From an uncultured bacterium (GTDB taxonomy: Bacteria; Actinomycetota; Actinomycetes; S36-B12), in NCBI GenBank assembly GCA_903934925.1, contig CAIZPS010000001.1, positions 1-37,537 of the forward strand: a stretch of DNA of 37,537 nt, written 5' to 3'. Numbering within the stretch: the stretch's first letter is position 1; each line of letters begins with the position of its first letter. Position numbers and translations under genes: made by a program. A model generated the notes under the pieces. That model had not been told where the DNA came from, ran no database searches, and saw nothing but the letters and a program-made list of their open reading frames with translations. Shown piece by piece: positions 19,968 through 29,189 of the stretch.

Positions 19968-20206
19968 TGCTCGAGGAGGCCCTCGGCCACCTCGTACGCG
20001 GCATCGTCGATCATCCCGACGACGTCGACGTGCGGATGCGCAGTGGGCGTCGGGGCAAGTCGCTCGACGTCCGGGTGCACCCGGACGACATGGGGCGTGT
20101 CATCGGACGCGGCGGGCGCACGGCTACAGCCCTGCGCACGGTGGTCACGGCACTGAACGACGATCGGGCTGTGCGCATCGACTTCCTCGACGTCGCCGAG
20201 CGCTAG
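19967..20206 (+). CDS. KH-domain RNA-binding protein (YlqC/KhpA type)
   Basis: [22 protein letters not shown]...VHPDDMGRVIGRGGRTATALRTVV; GxxG loop; between rpsP and rimM. Confidence 0.92.
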   Translation: MLEEALGHLVRGIVDHPDDVDVRMRSGRRGKSLDVRVHPDDMGRVIGRGGRTATALRTVVTALNDDRAVRIDFLDVAER

Positions 20207-20212
20207 TCCCCG

Positions 20213-20725
20213 ATGCGCGTCGTCGTGGGACGCATCGGGCGTCCGCACGGGATCCGGGGCGAGGTCACCGTCGAGACGCGCACGGACGAGCCGGAAGAGC
20301 GATTTGCGCCGGGCGCGGTGCTGCTCGTGGAATCCTCCGTCCGGCATCTGGTGGTCGACGGCATGCACTGGCACTCCGGACGCCTGCTGCTGTCCTTCGA
20401 GGGCGTGCACGACCGCACCGCGGCGGAGGGGCTTCGCGGCCTGGTGCTCGAGGTCGAGCGCGCCGATGATGAGGCACCGGAGGATCCGGAGGAGTTCTAC
20501 GACAGCGCCCTGATCGGCTGTGTCGTCGAGTTGGTGGATGGCACACGGATCGGAACCATCTCGGAGATCGCGCACCTGCCGGGCCAGGACCTGCTCGTGG
20601 TCGACCGGGAGCCGGGTGAACTGCTCGTGCCCTTCGTCGAGCAGTTCGTGCCGCAGGTCGACGTCAGTGGACGACGCATTGTGATCACTCCGCCGACTGG
20701 CCTGCTCGATGATGCGGGTTCCTGA
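20213..20725 (+). CDS. rimM: Ribosome maturation factor RimM
   Basis: [34 protein letters not shown]-barrel region; overlaps trmD. Confidence 0.94.
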   Translation: MRVVVGRIGRPHGIRGEVTVETRTDEPEERFAPGAVLLVESSVRHLVVDGMHWHSGRLLLSFEGVHDRTAAEGLRGLVLEVERADDEAPEDPEEFYDSALIGCVVELVDGTRIGTISEIAHLPGQDLLVVDREPGELLVPFVEQFVPQVDVSGRRIVITPPTGLLDDAGS

Positions 20726-21432
20726 TGCGGATCGACGTGGTCAGCATCTTCCCTGCGTACCTCGAGGCGCTCTCCTTGTCGCTCGTGGGCAAGGCTGTGG
20801 AGGCCGGTGTCATCTCCCTCGCGGTTCACGATCTTCGTGATGCGACTCACGACCGTCATCGCACGGTCGACGACACTCCGTACGGCGGCGGTCCGGGCAT
20901 GGTGATGAGCCCCGAGCCATGGGGGGAGTCCCTCGACGCTCTTCGGGCCAGCGGCGGCGAAGCAGCTCCGGTCCTCGTGATCCCGACGCCGTCTGGTGTG
21001 CGCTTCGACCAGGCGATGGCTGACGATTGGAGCGCCGCCGGCTGGCTGGTGTTCGCCTGCGGCCGGTACGAGGGCATCGACGCCAGGGTCGCCGATCACT
21101 ACCGGGAGCGGTCGGACTGGGCGGGGGTGCTGGAGGTCTCGATCGGCGACTATGTGCTTGCCGGGGGTGAGGCTGCCGCCCTGGTCATGATCGAGGCGGT
21201 GGCACGGCTGCTGCCAGGCGTGCTGGGCAATGAGGTGAGCGCTCGCGAGGACTCGTTCGCCGCGGGAGAGATGTCCCGTCGGGTCGAGGGTCCGATCTAC
21301 ACCAAACCCCCCACGTGGCGGGGCCTTGATGTCCCGGACGTGCTCATGAGCGGGCACCACGGTCGGATCGCCCAGTGGCGGCGCGAGCAGTCTGAGGAGC
21401 GCACGCGTCGAATGCGACCAGATCTGGGCTGA
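20725..21432 (+). CDS. trmD: tRNA (guanine37-N1)-methyltransferase TrmD
   Basis: [69 protein letters not shown]. Confidence 0.97.
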   Translation: MRIDVVSIFPAYLEALSLSLVGKAVEAGVISLAVHDLRDATHDRHRTVDDTPYGGGPGMVMSPEPWGESLDALRASGGEAAPVLVIPTPSGVRFDQAMADDWSAAGWLVFACGRYEGIDARVADHYRERSDWAGVLEVSIGDYVLAGGEAAALVMIEAVARLLPGVLGNEVSAREDSFAAGEMSRRVEGPIYTKPPTWRGLDVPDVLMSGHHGRIAQWRREQSEERTRRMRPDLG

Positions 21433-21640
21433 CCGCGGTCCGTGCCTCGGGACCACCCGGACCTGGTTTGGGTCTCGAGTGACCACCGTGGCAGACTACG
21501 CAGGCCTGATGAGCCGCTCCGGCTCCCGGCCCGCCCCGCCACAGGGGTCGCGGTCCGGAAGGGCTTCGGCTCCGGCCGAGCGCACCACCCCACCTCTGAG
21601 ATGTGGGCGACCTGTGGCGCCTGCAGGAAGCGATGCTCTG

Positions 21641-22003
21641 ATGAAGACCCTCGACGCCCTCGATGCTGACTCCCTGAAGGACGGCATCCCCGACTTCCGT
21701 CCCGGCGACACCGTCAAGGTGCACGTGAAGGTCGTCGAAGGCAACAAGACTCGCGTCCAGGTGTTTCAGGGTGTCGTGATCGCCCGCTCGGGCGCAGGCG
21801 TTGGCGAGACCTACACGGTCCGCAAGGTCTCCTATGGCGTGGGTGTCGAGCGGACCTTCCCGGTTCACACGCCCATCGTGGAGAAGATCGAGGTCGTCAC
21901 GCGCGGTGACGTCCGTCGCGCGAAGCTGTACTACCTGCGTGATCTCCGCGGCAAGAAGGCCAAGATCCGCGAGCGCCGCGAGAACGTCAAGTCCGACAAC
22001 TGA
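21641..22003 (+). CDS. rplS: 50S ribosomal protein L19
   Basis: [51 protein letters not shown]; true start well inside the longer supplied ORF. Confidence 0.96.
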   Translation: MKTLDALDADSLKDGIPDFRPGDTVKVHVKVVEGNKTRVQVFQGVVIARSGAGVGETYTVRKVSYGVGVERTFPVHTPIVEKIEVVTRGDVRRAKLYYLRDLRGKKAKIRERRENVKSDN

Positions 22004-22048
22004 TCCCGGGCCCCGGCCGGCCATCCGGAGGGCGAGGAGATCGACGAC

Positions 22049-22741
22049 GTGAGCAAGGCAGCGCGGCGAGGACAGCCGTGGTGGGACATCCCGGTCACCA
22101 TCGCCATTGCCGTGGGCGTGGTGCTGCTGGTCACGACCTTCATCGCGAAGCCGTTCTCGATCCCGTCGGGGTCGATGGAAGACACCCTGCAGGTGGGTGA
22201 CCGCATTCTCGTGAACCGACTCGTGTACCACACGCGGTCCATCGAGCGCGGTGACGTCGTCGTCTTCGACGGATCCGACAGCTTCGTGCCTGCAGGGGAT
22301 GTTCCTCAGCGCAACCCGATCGCAGGCGCAGTGGCGTGGGTAGGGCAGTCGCTGGGGATCATGGCTCCGGACTCGACGGACTTCGTCAAGCGCGTTATCG
22401 GAGTGGGCGGTGATCGCGTCGTGTGCTGCGACGCCGATGGATGGATCACCGTCAACGGCGTGCCCCTTGAGGAGTCGGCTTACCTGTTCATCGGTGATGA
22501 GCCGAGTGACCAGGCGTTCGACGTCGTCGTGCCGGAGGGCATGCTGTGGGTCATGGGCGACCATCGGTCGAATTCCGCAGACTCCCGCGCGCACATGGGT
22601 GATCCCGGGGGCGGCTTCGTTCCGGAGTCCAAGGTGGTGGGTCGGGCGATGGTCGTGCTGTGGCCGGTATCCCGCATCGGTGCGGTTGAGATTCCCGAGG
22701 CCTTCGCATCTCTTCCTGAGGCGAGCGGGTCGCAGCCTTGA
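22049..22741 (+). CDS. lepB: Signal peptidase I (first of tandem pair)
   Basis: N-terminal TM, FSIPSGSMEDTLQVGDRILVNRL, KRVIGVGGDRV, WVMGDHRSNSADSR. Confidence 0.95.
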   Translation: MSKAARRGQPWWDIPVTIAIAVGVVLLVTTFIAKPFSIPSGSMEDTLQVGDRILVNRLVYHTRSIERGDVVVFDGSDSFVPAGDVPQRNPIAGAVAWVGQSLGIMAPDSTDFVKRVIGVGGDRVVCCDADGWITVNGVPLEESAYLFIGDEPSDQAFDVVVPEGMLWVMGDHRSNSADSRAHMGDPGGGFVPESKVVGRAMVVLWPVSRIGAVEIPEAFASLPEASGSQP

Positions 22742-23502
22742 TGGTCGAGTCCGCAGGTGACCCCCAGGAGTCCGGGCTCGCGCGCGAGGCCGGCCGCGGT
22801 CGGCATGCTCGGGGAGGCGCGCCGAGGGAGTCAACCGGCTTCGTGCGGTGGCTGGGAGAGACCGCGATCATCGTCGTTTCGGCCCTGGTCCTGTCGGCCT
22901 TGGTCCGCGCATTCCTGATGCAGGCCTTCTACGTGCCCAGTGCCTCAATGGAGGACACCCTTGCCGTCAGTGACCGGATCATCGCCTCGAAGATCACCAC
23001 GACGATGGGTGGGGTCAGTCGCGGTGAGGTGGTGGTCTTCAAGGACCCGGGGGACTGGCTCCCGGATCCTCCCCCGCCGGCTGAGGGGTGGCGCGGCATG
23101 CTCCAATCCGGCCTTACATTCATCGGGCTCTTGCCCAGTGACACCGGTAACGATCTCGTGAAGCGCGTCATTGCCGTCGCGGGAGATCGGATTGCCTGCT
23201 GCGACGCTCAGGGTCGCATTCTTCTCAATGGCACTCCGCTTGACGAGGACTACATCATCGGCCCCACCGACCAGGTGCTGTTCGACGTCACCGTGCCTGT
23301 CGATGGCGTCTTCGTGATGGGTGACAACCGCGGCAACTCGCGTGACTCCCGATTCCACCTCGAGGTCGCCAGTGGGGCGGTGCCGGTCGATGATGTCGTC
23401 GGACGTGTGGTGCTCGTGCTGTGGCCGCTGAGCCGAATTGCGACCGTGCCGATCCCGGGCGTCTTCGGGGAGCCGGGAGTCGCTCCCCCCGCGATCTCGT
23501 AG
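22741..23502 (+). CDS. lepB: Signal peptidase I (second of tandem pair)
   Basis: FYVPSASMEDTLAVSDRIIASKI, KRVIAVAGDRI, FVMGDNRGNSRDSR; ATG overlaps the previous stop. Confidence 0.95.
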   Translation: MVESAGDPQESGLAREAGRGRHARGGAPRESTGFVRWLGETAIIVVSALVLSALVRAFLMQAFYVPSASMEDTLAVSDRIIASKITTTMGGVSRGEVVVFKDPGDWLPDPPPPAEGWRGMLQSGLTFIGLLPSDTGNDLVKRVIAVAGDRIACCDAQGRILLNGTPLDEDYIIGPTDQVLFDVTVPVDGVFVMGDNRGNSRDSRFHLEVASGAVPVDDVVGRVVLVLWPLSRIATVPIPGVFGEPGVAPPAIS

Positions 23503-23505
23503 GCC

Positions 23506-24339
23506 ATGCCCACGTCGCCGTCCCTGCGAGTCGAGCGTGCGCTGCTGCGGGCGGGGGCCACGCTGGTGTGCGGCATGGACGAGGTGGGGCGCGGCGCGCT
23601 GAGTGGGCCGGTGACCGTGGGGGTCGTGGTCGTCGACGACCGAAGCCGAAGCCTCGCCGGCGTTCGAGACAGCAAGCTGCTGACGCCCCACGTTCGCGAG
23701 GAACTCGTGCCCGTCATCCGCCGCTGGGCGGTCGACTGGGCCGTCGGTCATGCCACCGCTGCGGAGATCGACCGGTCCGGCATTGTCGCCGGTCTGCGCC
23801 TCGCGGGCCTGCGTGCGCTCAGTTCGCTGCGGGCAGCCCCTGATGCGATCGTGCTCGACGGGAGCCACGACTGGCTCAGCGCGCCGGTCCAGGGGAGTCT
23901 TTTCGACGAGCAGGACCGGGAGGCGATGTCGACGGACCTCCCCGCCTCCGTCCCCCCCGACGTCGCGATCCACATGCGCGTGAAGGCGGATCTGACGTGC
24001 ACCTCGGTTGCCGCCGCCAGCATCCTGGCGAAGGTCGAGCGGGACGCGCACATGCGTGATCTGCATCGTCGTTATCCGGACTACGGCTGGGCCGAGAACA
24101 AGGGCTATGCCTCACCCGATCATCGTGACGCCCTCGAGCAACTCGGACCCTGGTCGAACATCGTCGCAGCTGGCGACTGCCCGGAGTGCGCGAGCACTGA
24201 CGCGCGGTCCGCGTGGATCGGTCCCGTCTTCCGGCGGAGCCCCATCCACAGCCGGGCGCCGCATCCGCAGTCGTCCACAGCAGCGCTCTGGGTGATGCCT
24301 CAGGACGGTGCTCGTCAGCACAGTGGCTGGCGGAGGTGA
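23506..24339 (+). CDS. rnhB: Ribonuclease HII
   Basis: VCGMDEVGRGALSGPVTVGVVVV, DSKLLTP, KADLTCTSVAAASILAKVERDAHM, YGWAENKGYASPDH. Confidence 0.94.
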   Translation: MPTSPSLRVERALLRAGATLVCGMDEVGRGALSGPVTVGVVVVDDRSRSLAGVRDSKLLTPHVREELVPVIRRWAVDWAVGHATAAEIDRSGIVAGLRLAGLRALSSLRAAPDAIVLDGSHDWLSAPVQGSLFDEQDREAMSTDLPASVPPDVAIHMRVKADLTCTSVAAASILAKVERDAHMRDLHRRYPDYGWAENKGYASPDHRDALEQLGPWSNIVAAGDCPECASTDARSAWIGPVFRRSPIHSRAPHPQSSTAALWVMPQDGARQHSGWRR

Positions 24340-24344
24340 TCGCG

Positions 24345-24701
24345 ATGAACGCGAGGGGAGCACTCGGCCGCTATGGGGAGGACGTCGCCGCCGCGCTGCT
24401 GCAGAGCATGGGAATGACGATCCTGTGTCGAAACTGGCGGTGCGTCGCAGGGGAGCTCGACATCGTCGCCCGGGACGGCGATGCGCTGGTCGTGTGCGAG
24501 GTGAAGACGCGCCGGAGCATGTCCCATGGCTCACCAGCGGAGGCAGTCGGCCCGCGCAAGATGCAGCGCCTTCGGGCACTGGCCCTGCACTGGCTGGACG
24601 AGGCCGAGATCTACATCCCGACGGTGCGCTTCGACGTCGTCGGTGTGATCCTCCCGCGCACGGGCGCCCCGATCGTGTCCTACTTGCGCGGGGTGGAGTG
24701 A
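24345..24701 (+). CDS. UPF0102 (YraN) family endonuclease-like protein
   Basis: MNARGALGRYGEDVAAALLQSMGMTILCRNWRCVAGELDIVARDGDALVVCEVKTR (GELDIVA...VCEVK core). Confidence 0.92.
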   Translation: MNARGALGRYGEDVAAALLQSMGMTILCRNWRCVAGELDIVARDGDALVVCEVKTRRSMSHGSPAEAVGPRKMQRLRALALHWLDEAEIYIPTVRFDVVGVILPRTGAPIVSYLRGVE

Positions 24702-24702
24702 C

Positions 24703-26277
24703 ATGACGCTGGCGACGGCCCACGGTGTTGTGCTCGATGGAGTGCGCGGAGTGGTGGTGCGCGTAGAGGTGGCCGTATCGGACGGCCTGCCCTCCGTGGG
24801 GGTCGTGGGGTTGCCGGATGCCTCCGTGACCGAGGCGCGCTGGCGCGCCCGGTGCGCGGTGGAGGCGAGCGGTCGGTCGTGGCCCAATCGACGGGTCACG
24901 GTGAGCCTGTCTCCGGCCGAGGTGCGCAAGCACGGTGCTGGACTTGATCTGCCGATCGCCGTGGGCATCCTCGTCGCGGCCAGTGCTCTGCCCGCTGGCT
25001 CGCTGGAGAGCACCATCTTCGTCGGAGAGTTGGGACTCGATGGTCGCCTGCGGCCATCGCGCGGCCTGCTCGCGGCCATCCTCGCTGCTCGCCGTGCCGG
25101 CTTCACCCGAGTCGTCGTCCCCGACGAGGGGGCGTGCGAAGCGGACGTCGTGCCGGGCATCACGGTGGTGCGCGCGGTCGATCTGTCTCAGGTGTGCCGC
25201 ATTCTCGAGGGTGTCGACCCGGGGTGCGGTGCCGTGCGATCCGAGGTCCGCACGGACGGACGAGGTTCGGGTGAGCGCGATGGCGGCGAGGGCGGGCACG
25301 CGCACGCGGTGAGCGAGATCGGGGATCTCAGCGACGTTCGAGGCCATGCCCTGCCGCGCTGGGCACTGGAGGTGGCAGCGGCAGGCGGGCACCACCTGGC
25401 GATGGTCGGGCCTCCGGGCATCGGCAAGACGCTCTTGGCCAGCCGATTGCCCGGCCTGCTCCCCGACCTGAGCGATGACTCGGCGCTCGATGTCGCGGCC
25501 ATTCACTCGGTGGCTGGACGCAGGCGGCCGCCGGATGCGTTCACGGAGCCGCCCCTCTCGGCGCCGCACCACTCCGCGTCCGCGCCGGCGATCCTCGGCT
25601 CGGTGAGCGGTGGACGCGCGGTGCCTGGCGCAGTGACCCTCGCCCACAGAGGAGTGCTGTTCCTCGACGAGGCACCGGAGTTCTGCCGGCCCGCCCTCGA
25701 AGGACTCCGCCAGCCCCTGGAGTCGGGGTTGCTCACGCTGCACCGCACGGGCTGGAACGGGACACTGCCAGCGCGGTTCCAGCTGGTGATCGCGGCGAAT
25801 CCGTGCCCCTGTGGTCAGCGCACCGGTTCGGGAACCGGCTGTTCCTGTGCACCGGCTGCGGTTCGGCGGTACGCATCTCGATTGTCCGGCCCCCTGCTCG
25901 ACCGCGTGGACATCCGCTTGGCCGTGGACCGTCCCCACCCCGCGGAACTGGAGTCCACCGACCTGCCGGAGTCCAGCGCGGTGGTTCAGGATCGGGTCCG
26001 ATCGGCGCGGGCTCGGATGGCCCACCGTTACGAGGGCCTGCCCTGGCAGCTCACGTCAGAGGTGCCGACCGGTGACCTCCGCCGACGCTGGCCACCCGGT
26101 CCGGATGGGGCCGAGGTGCTCCGCGACTTCGAGCGCCGGTCGCCCAACCTGCGCGGCGTGGACCGCGTACTCCGCATGGCCTGGACCCTGGCCGACCTTC
26201 GGGCGGCCCCGGCACCCGGTCGTGATGACGTCGCCGGCGCCCTGGCCCTTCGCGGGGCTCACCTGGGGTGGTCGTGA
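24703..26277 (+). CDS. comM: ComM/YifB Mg-chelatase-like AAA+ ATPase
   Basis: GLPSVGVVGLPDASVTEARWRARCAVEASG, VGPPGIGKTLLASRLPGLLP, HHSASAPAILG, GVLFLDEAPEF, AANPCPCG. Confidence 0.94.
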   Translation: MTLATAHGVVLDGVRGVVVRVEVAVSDGLPSVGVVGLPDASVTEARWRARCAVEASGRSWPNRRVTVSLSPAEVRKHGAGLDLPIAVGILVAASALPAGSLESTIFVGELGLDGRLRPSRGLLAAILAARRAGFTRVVVPDEGACEADVVPGITVVRAVDLSQVCRILEGVDPGCGAVRSEVRTDGRGSGERDGGEGGHAHAVSEIGDLSDVRGHALPRWALEVAAAGGHHLAMVGPPGIGKTLLASRLPGLLPDLSDDSALDVAAIHSVAGRRRPPDAFTEPPLSAPHHSASAPAILGSVSGGRAVPGAVTLAHRGVLFLDEAPEFCRPALEGLRQPLESGLLTLHRTGWNGTLPARFQLVIAANPCPCGQRTGSGTGCSCAPAAVRRYASRLSGPLLDRVDIRLAVDRPHPAELESTDLPESSAVVQDRVRSARARMAHRYEGLPWQLTSEVPTGDLRRRWPPGPDGAEVLRDFERRSPNLRGVDRVLRMAWTLADLRAAPAPGRDDVAGALALRGAHLGWS

Positions 26278-27419
26278 TGCCATCCCTCTCGCGCGGTTCG
26301 ATCGACTCGGCGGATGCCTGGATCACCTTGGCCCATGCTGTGGAGCCGGATGACGCGGCTGTCGGGACTCTGCTGGCCCGGCTGGGTCCCCAGGAGGTGG
26401 TGGAGCGCATTGACTCCGGGCGCACCGGGCTCCGGCACGGTGAGGGTCTTGCGGCCCGACTGTCCGGGTTCTCCGTCGACCGGGCTCGCGACCGGGCCAG
26501 GGAGATCGGCGGACGCATCCTCACCCGCGACGATCCGGAGTGGCCGTGCACCCTTCACGACCTCCGCGAGCGCGGGCCGATGGCGCTGTGGGCGGTGGGG
26601 ACTGCGGATCTGCGCCTGCTGGGACTGCGCTCGGTGTCTGTCGTGGGCGCGCGAGCGTGCACGCTGTACGGGGAGGCGATCGCCCGCGGCTGGTCGATGG
26701 ACCTCGCGTCAGCCGGCTGGGCGGTGGTCTCGGGAGCCGCCTTCGGCATCGATGCGGCGGCCCACCGTGGGGCGTTGACCGCGGGGGGCCTCACGGTGGC
26801 CGTGGTGGCGGGCGGGGTCGATGTTCCCTACCCCCGTGCCCACGCGGCCCTGCTGGCCGGGATTGCCGATCAGGGTGCCGTCGTGAGTGAGGTGCCCCCG
26901 GGTGAACCGGTTCGACGGCAGCGCTTCCTGTCGCGAAACCGCCTGATCGCCGCCATCGGCCGGGCGACTGTCGTGGTCGAGGCTGCCGAACGCTCAGGCA
27001 CGACGGCGACCGCCCGCGCCGCCGCGGCGATGCTTCGCCCCGTCCTGGCCGTGCCCGGACCGATCACGTCACCCATGTCGGCGGGCTGTCACCGAATGGT
27101 CCAGGACGGTACGGCCATCCTCGCGACGGATGCGGCAGATGTGCTGGCGGCCGTTGATCTCTCGGCTGCAGCCCACCTCATGGCGGCGCCCGACGCGGGT
27201 GAGTCATCAACCTCGCCACGCGATCGGCTCGCGGATCGTGAGGCGCGACTCCTGGACGCCATGCCCGGCCGCGGATGGGTCGACCTCGCCGGGCTCGTCC
27301 GCTCAAGCGGCCTGGCCGCCCGGGATGTCCTCACCGGTACCTCGCTCCTCGCCGCTGGGGGATGGGTCACCGAGGGTGAACGCGGATGGACTCGCACCCG
27401 CGTGCCTCCCGCCCCCTGA
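26277..27419 (+). CDS. dprA: DNA-processing protein DprA
   Basis: SVVGARACTLYGEAIARGW, VSGAAFGIDAAAHRGAL, FLSRNRLIAAIGRATVVVEAAERSGTTATARAA. Confidence 0.95.
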   Translation: MPSLSRGSIDSADAWITLAHAVEPDDAAVGTLLARLGPQEVVERIDSGRTGLRHGEGLAARLSGFSVDRARDRAREIGGRILTRDDPEWPCTLHDLRERGPMALWAVGTADLRLLGLRSVSVVGARACTLYGEAIARGWSMDLASAGWAVVSGAAFGIDAAAHRGALTAGGLTVAVVAGGVDVPYPRAHAALLAGIADQGAVVSEVPPGEPVRRQRFLSRNRLIAAIGRATVVVEAAERSGTTATARAAAAMLRPVLAVPGPITSPMSAGCHRMVQDGTAILATDAADVLAAVDLSAAAHLMAAPDAGESSTSPRDRLADREARLLDAMPGRGWVDLAGLVRSSGLAARDVLTGTSLLAAGGWVTEGERGWTRTRVPPAP

Positions 27420-27444
27420 CCAGAGCGCTTGTCACGATGAGGGG

Positions 27445-28392
27445 GTGCCCACCGCCGCTTCCCCCTTCGTGCCGTGGGACGACGCCGTGGCCGGCTTCAT
27501 CCGCCACCTGTCGGACGAACGCCGGTTCAGTACCCACACGGTGCGCGCTTACGCCGGGGACCTTCGCTCGCTCGCGACGTTCGGGGTGAAGTCCGGCATC
27601 GTGGACGTGCGAAGCCTGACGCTTCCCCACCTGCGTACCTGGCTCGCAGCCCAGAGTGCTGCCGGACTGTCGCGGGCCACGCTGGCCCGGCGCTCGGCGG
27701 CTGCGCGCTCGTTCACGTCGTGGTGCCTGCGACGGGGGCTCATCGACGTGGATCCAGGCGAGCGCCTGGCCAGCCCCCAGGTGGCTCGGGTGCTGCCGAC
27801 CGTCCTGGGCGTCGACGAGGCGGTCGCCCTGATGGAGCACGCGGCCGTCGCCGCGGACGACGGATCGGTCCTCGGCTGCCGGGATCGCGCCATCCTGGAA
27901 CTGCTCTACGGCACGGGCATCCGGGTGGCCGAACTGTGCGGCCTCGACCTCGACGGCGTCGACCGGCTCGAGCGGACGATCCGGGTTCGGGGCAAGGGCG
28001 ACCGTGAGCGAACGGTGCCGTACGGAGGCCCCGCTGCGAAGGCGCTGGACGACTGGTGGGACAGACGCCTCGAGGTCGCCAACCAGGTTTCTGGTCGCGC
28101 GCTGTTCCTCGGTGCGCGCGGCAGGCGCATCGACCCGCGCACGGTGCGCGGTGCGGTGCATCGACTGAGCAGGCAGGCGGGGGTTCCGGAGGTTGCCCCG
28201 CATGCCCTGCGGCACAGCGCGGCCACCCATGTGCTCGAGGGCGGCGCCGACCTCCGCAGCGTTCAGGAGCTCCTCGGACATGCGACCCTGGCGACCACCC
28301 AGCGCTACACGCACGTCTCGGTCGAGCGATTGCGGGCCACCTATGCGCAGGCCCATCCGCGCGCTCTCACGGAGTCCGAGGAATCCCGGTGA
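27445..28392 (+). CDS. xerC: Tyrosine recombinase XerC
   Basis: Core-binding domain plus catalytic LLYGTGIRVAELCGLDL, PHALRHSAATHVLEGGADLRSVQELLGHATLATTQRYTHVS; GTG start with SD. Confidence 0.92.
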   Translation: MPTAASPFVPWDDAVAGFIRHLSDERRFSTHTVRAYAGDLRSLATFGVKSGIVDVRSLTLPHLRTWLAAQSAAGLSRATLARRSAAARSFTSWCLRRGLIDVDPGERLASPQVARVLPTVLGVDEAVALMEHAAVAADDGSVLGCRDRAILELLYGTGIRVAELCGLDLDGVDRLERTIRVRGKGDRERTVPYGGPAAKALDDWWDRRLEVANQVSGRALFLGARGRRIDPRTVRGAVHRLSRQAGVPEVAPHALRHSAATHVLEGGADLRSVQELLGHATLATTQRYTHVSVERLRATYAQAHPRALTESEESR

Positions 28393-28870
28393 TCGGCTTG
28401 AGCACCGATGGCCGACGGAACAGGGCGAGCGGATCCAGGTAGGTCTCTCCCCGGAGCAGGCCGACGTGCAGGCACCCGGCGAGGCCGCCGCAGTGGCCTC
28501 CCGTCGGTGCGACCGTGCCGATGGTGTCGCCGGCCGCCACCGGAGAGCCCGCCCGTCGGAGGGCATGCACCGGCTCGTAGGTGACGCGGCGTCCGTCCGC
28601 CAGCCGGACCGTCACAACGGGCTTTCCGGCGATGACGCCGGCGAAGTCGATGATTCCGTCGGTGGCCGAGCGGACCGGCTGGTCGGTCCGAGCGCCGAAG
28701 TCGATCCCTCGATGACCGGGACCCCAGCGGGACGTCGGGGGATCGAAGGAGGCCACTACGGCCACCGGCTCCACGGGCCATACGGGGCCAGGCACGGGGA
28801 GGCCCAGCGAGAAGGCGAAGACCATGACCGGGATGACGGGGATGACGGGGATGACGGGCACGGCGACCAT
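28367..28870 (-). CDS. Secreted M23-like (LytM/peptidase_M23) protein
   Basis: Signal-like N-terminus [27 protein letters not shown]23 core [25 protein letters not shown]...[35 protein letters not shown]. Confidence 0.85.
   Translation of the reverse strand: MVAVPVIPVIPVIPVMVFAFSLGLPVPGPVWPVEPVAVVASFDPPTSRWGPGHRGIDFGARTDQPVRSATDGIIDFAGVIAGKPVVTVRLADGRRVTYEPVHALRRAGSPVAAGDTIGTVAPTGGHCGGLAGCLHVGLLRGETYLDPLALFRRPSVLKPITGIPRTP
28832..28858 (+). repeat. Tandem 9-bp repeat (GATGACGGG x3) in the signal-peptide region of the M23-like gene
   Basis: Three perfect copies at 28832-28840, 28841-28849 and 28850-28858, preceded by a degenerate copy; encodes (Val-Ile-Pro)n on the - strand. Confidence 0.93.
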
Positions 28871-29126
28871 GCCGTCACCCTCATGCGCGGGTACCCGGTG
28901 CGGCCACGACGTCCGACGGTCGGTGGACGCCGGACCACCGGGGGCAGCCCTGTGGAGGAGCACCCCCACACAGGCCGTAGGATGCAGGCACCTGCTCGGG
29001 TTCTCCCGCACAGGAATTCGCACGGCCCGCGCCCGCAAGGGACGGCGGATGGTCGGTCCCACCCCGGTGGGCTCCATCCCCGGGGTCGTCAGGGGCCCGA
29101 CCACCCGGTCGCGGCCGACAACCGAA

Positions 29127-29180
29127 CAGGTCGCCCACGGGTGGCCGACACCACAGGTCGCCTACGGGCGGCCGGCAGGA
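29127..29180 (+). repeat. Imperfect 27-bp direct repeat in the rpsB leader
   Basis: ACAGGTCGCCCACGGGTGGCCGACACC (29127-29153) and ACAGGTCGCCTACGGGCGGCCGGCAGG (29154-29180), just before the rpsB ATG. Confidence 0.9.
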
Positions 29181-29189
29181 GCGCGCACC

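Noticed and set aside
25824-25839. CCGGTT-cggg-AACCGG hairpin in comM
   Set aside because: Only 6 bp, in a coding region encoding a conserved Cys-rich stretch; expected by chance in GC-rich DNA.
24112-26025. 637-aa minus-strand ORF antisense to yraN/comM
   Set aside because: Arg/Pro/His-rich shadow ORF typical of high-GC DNA, with no recognisable domain, opposite well-supported comM and yraN.
24703-28392. comM-dprA-xerC as a mobile or competence island
   Set aside because: This order is common in actinobacterial housekeeping neighbourhoods; no integrase context, att sites or composition change seen. XerC is chromosomal-type.
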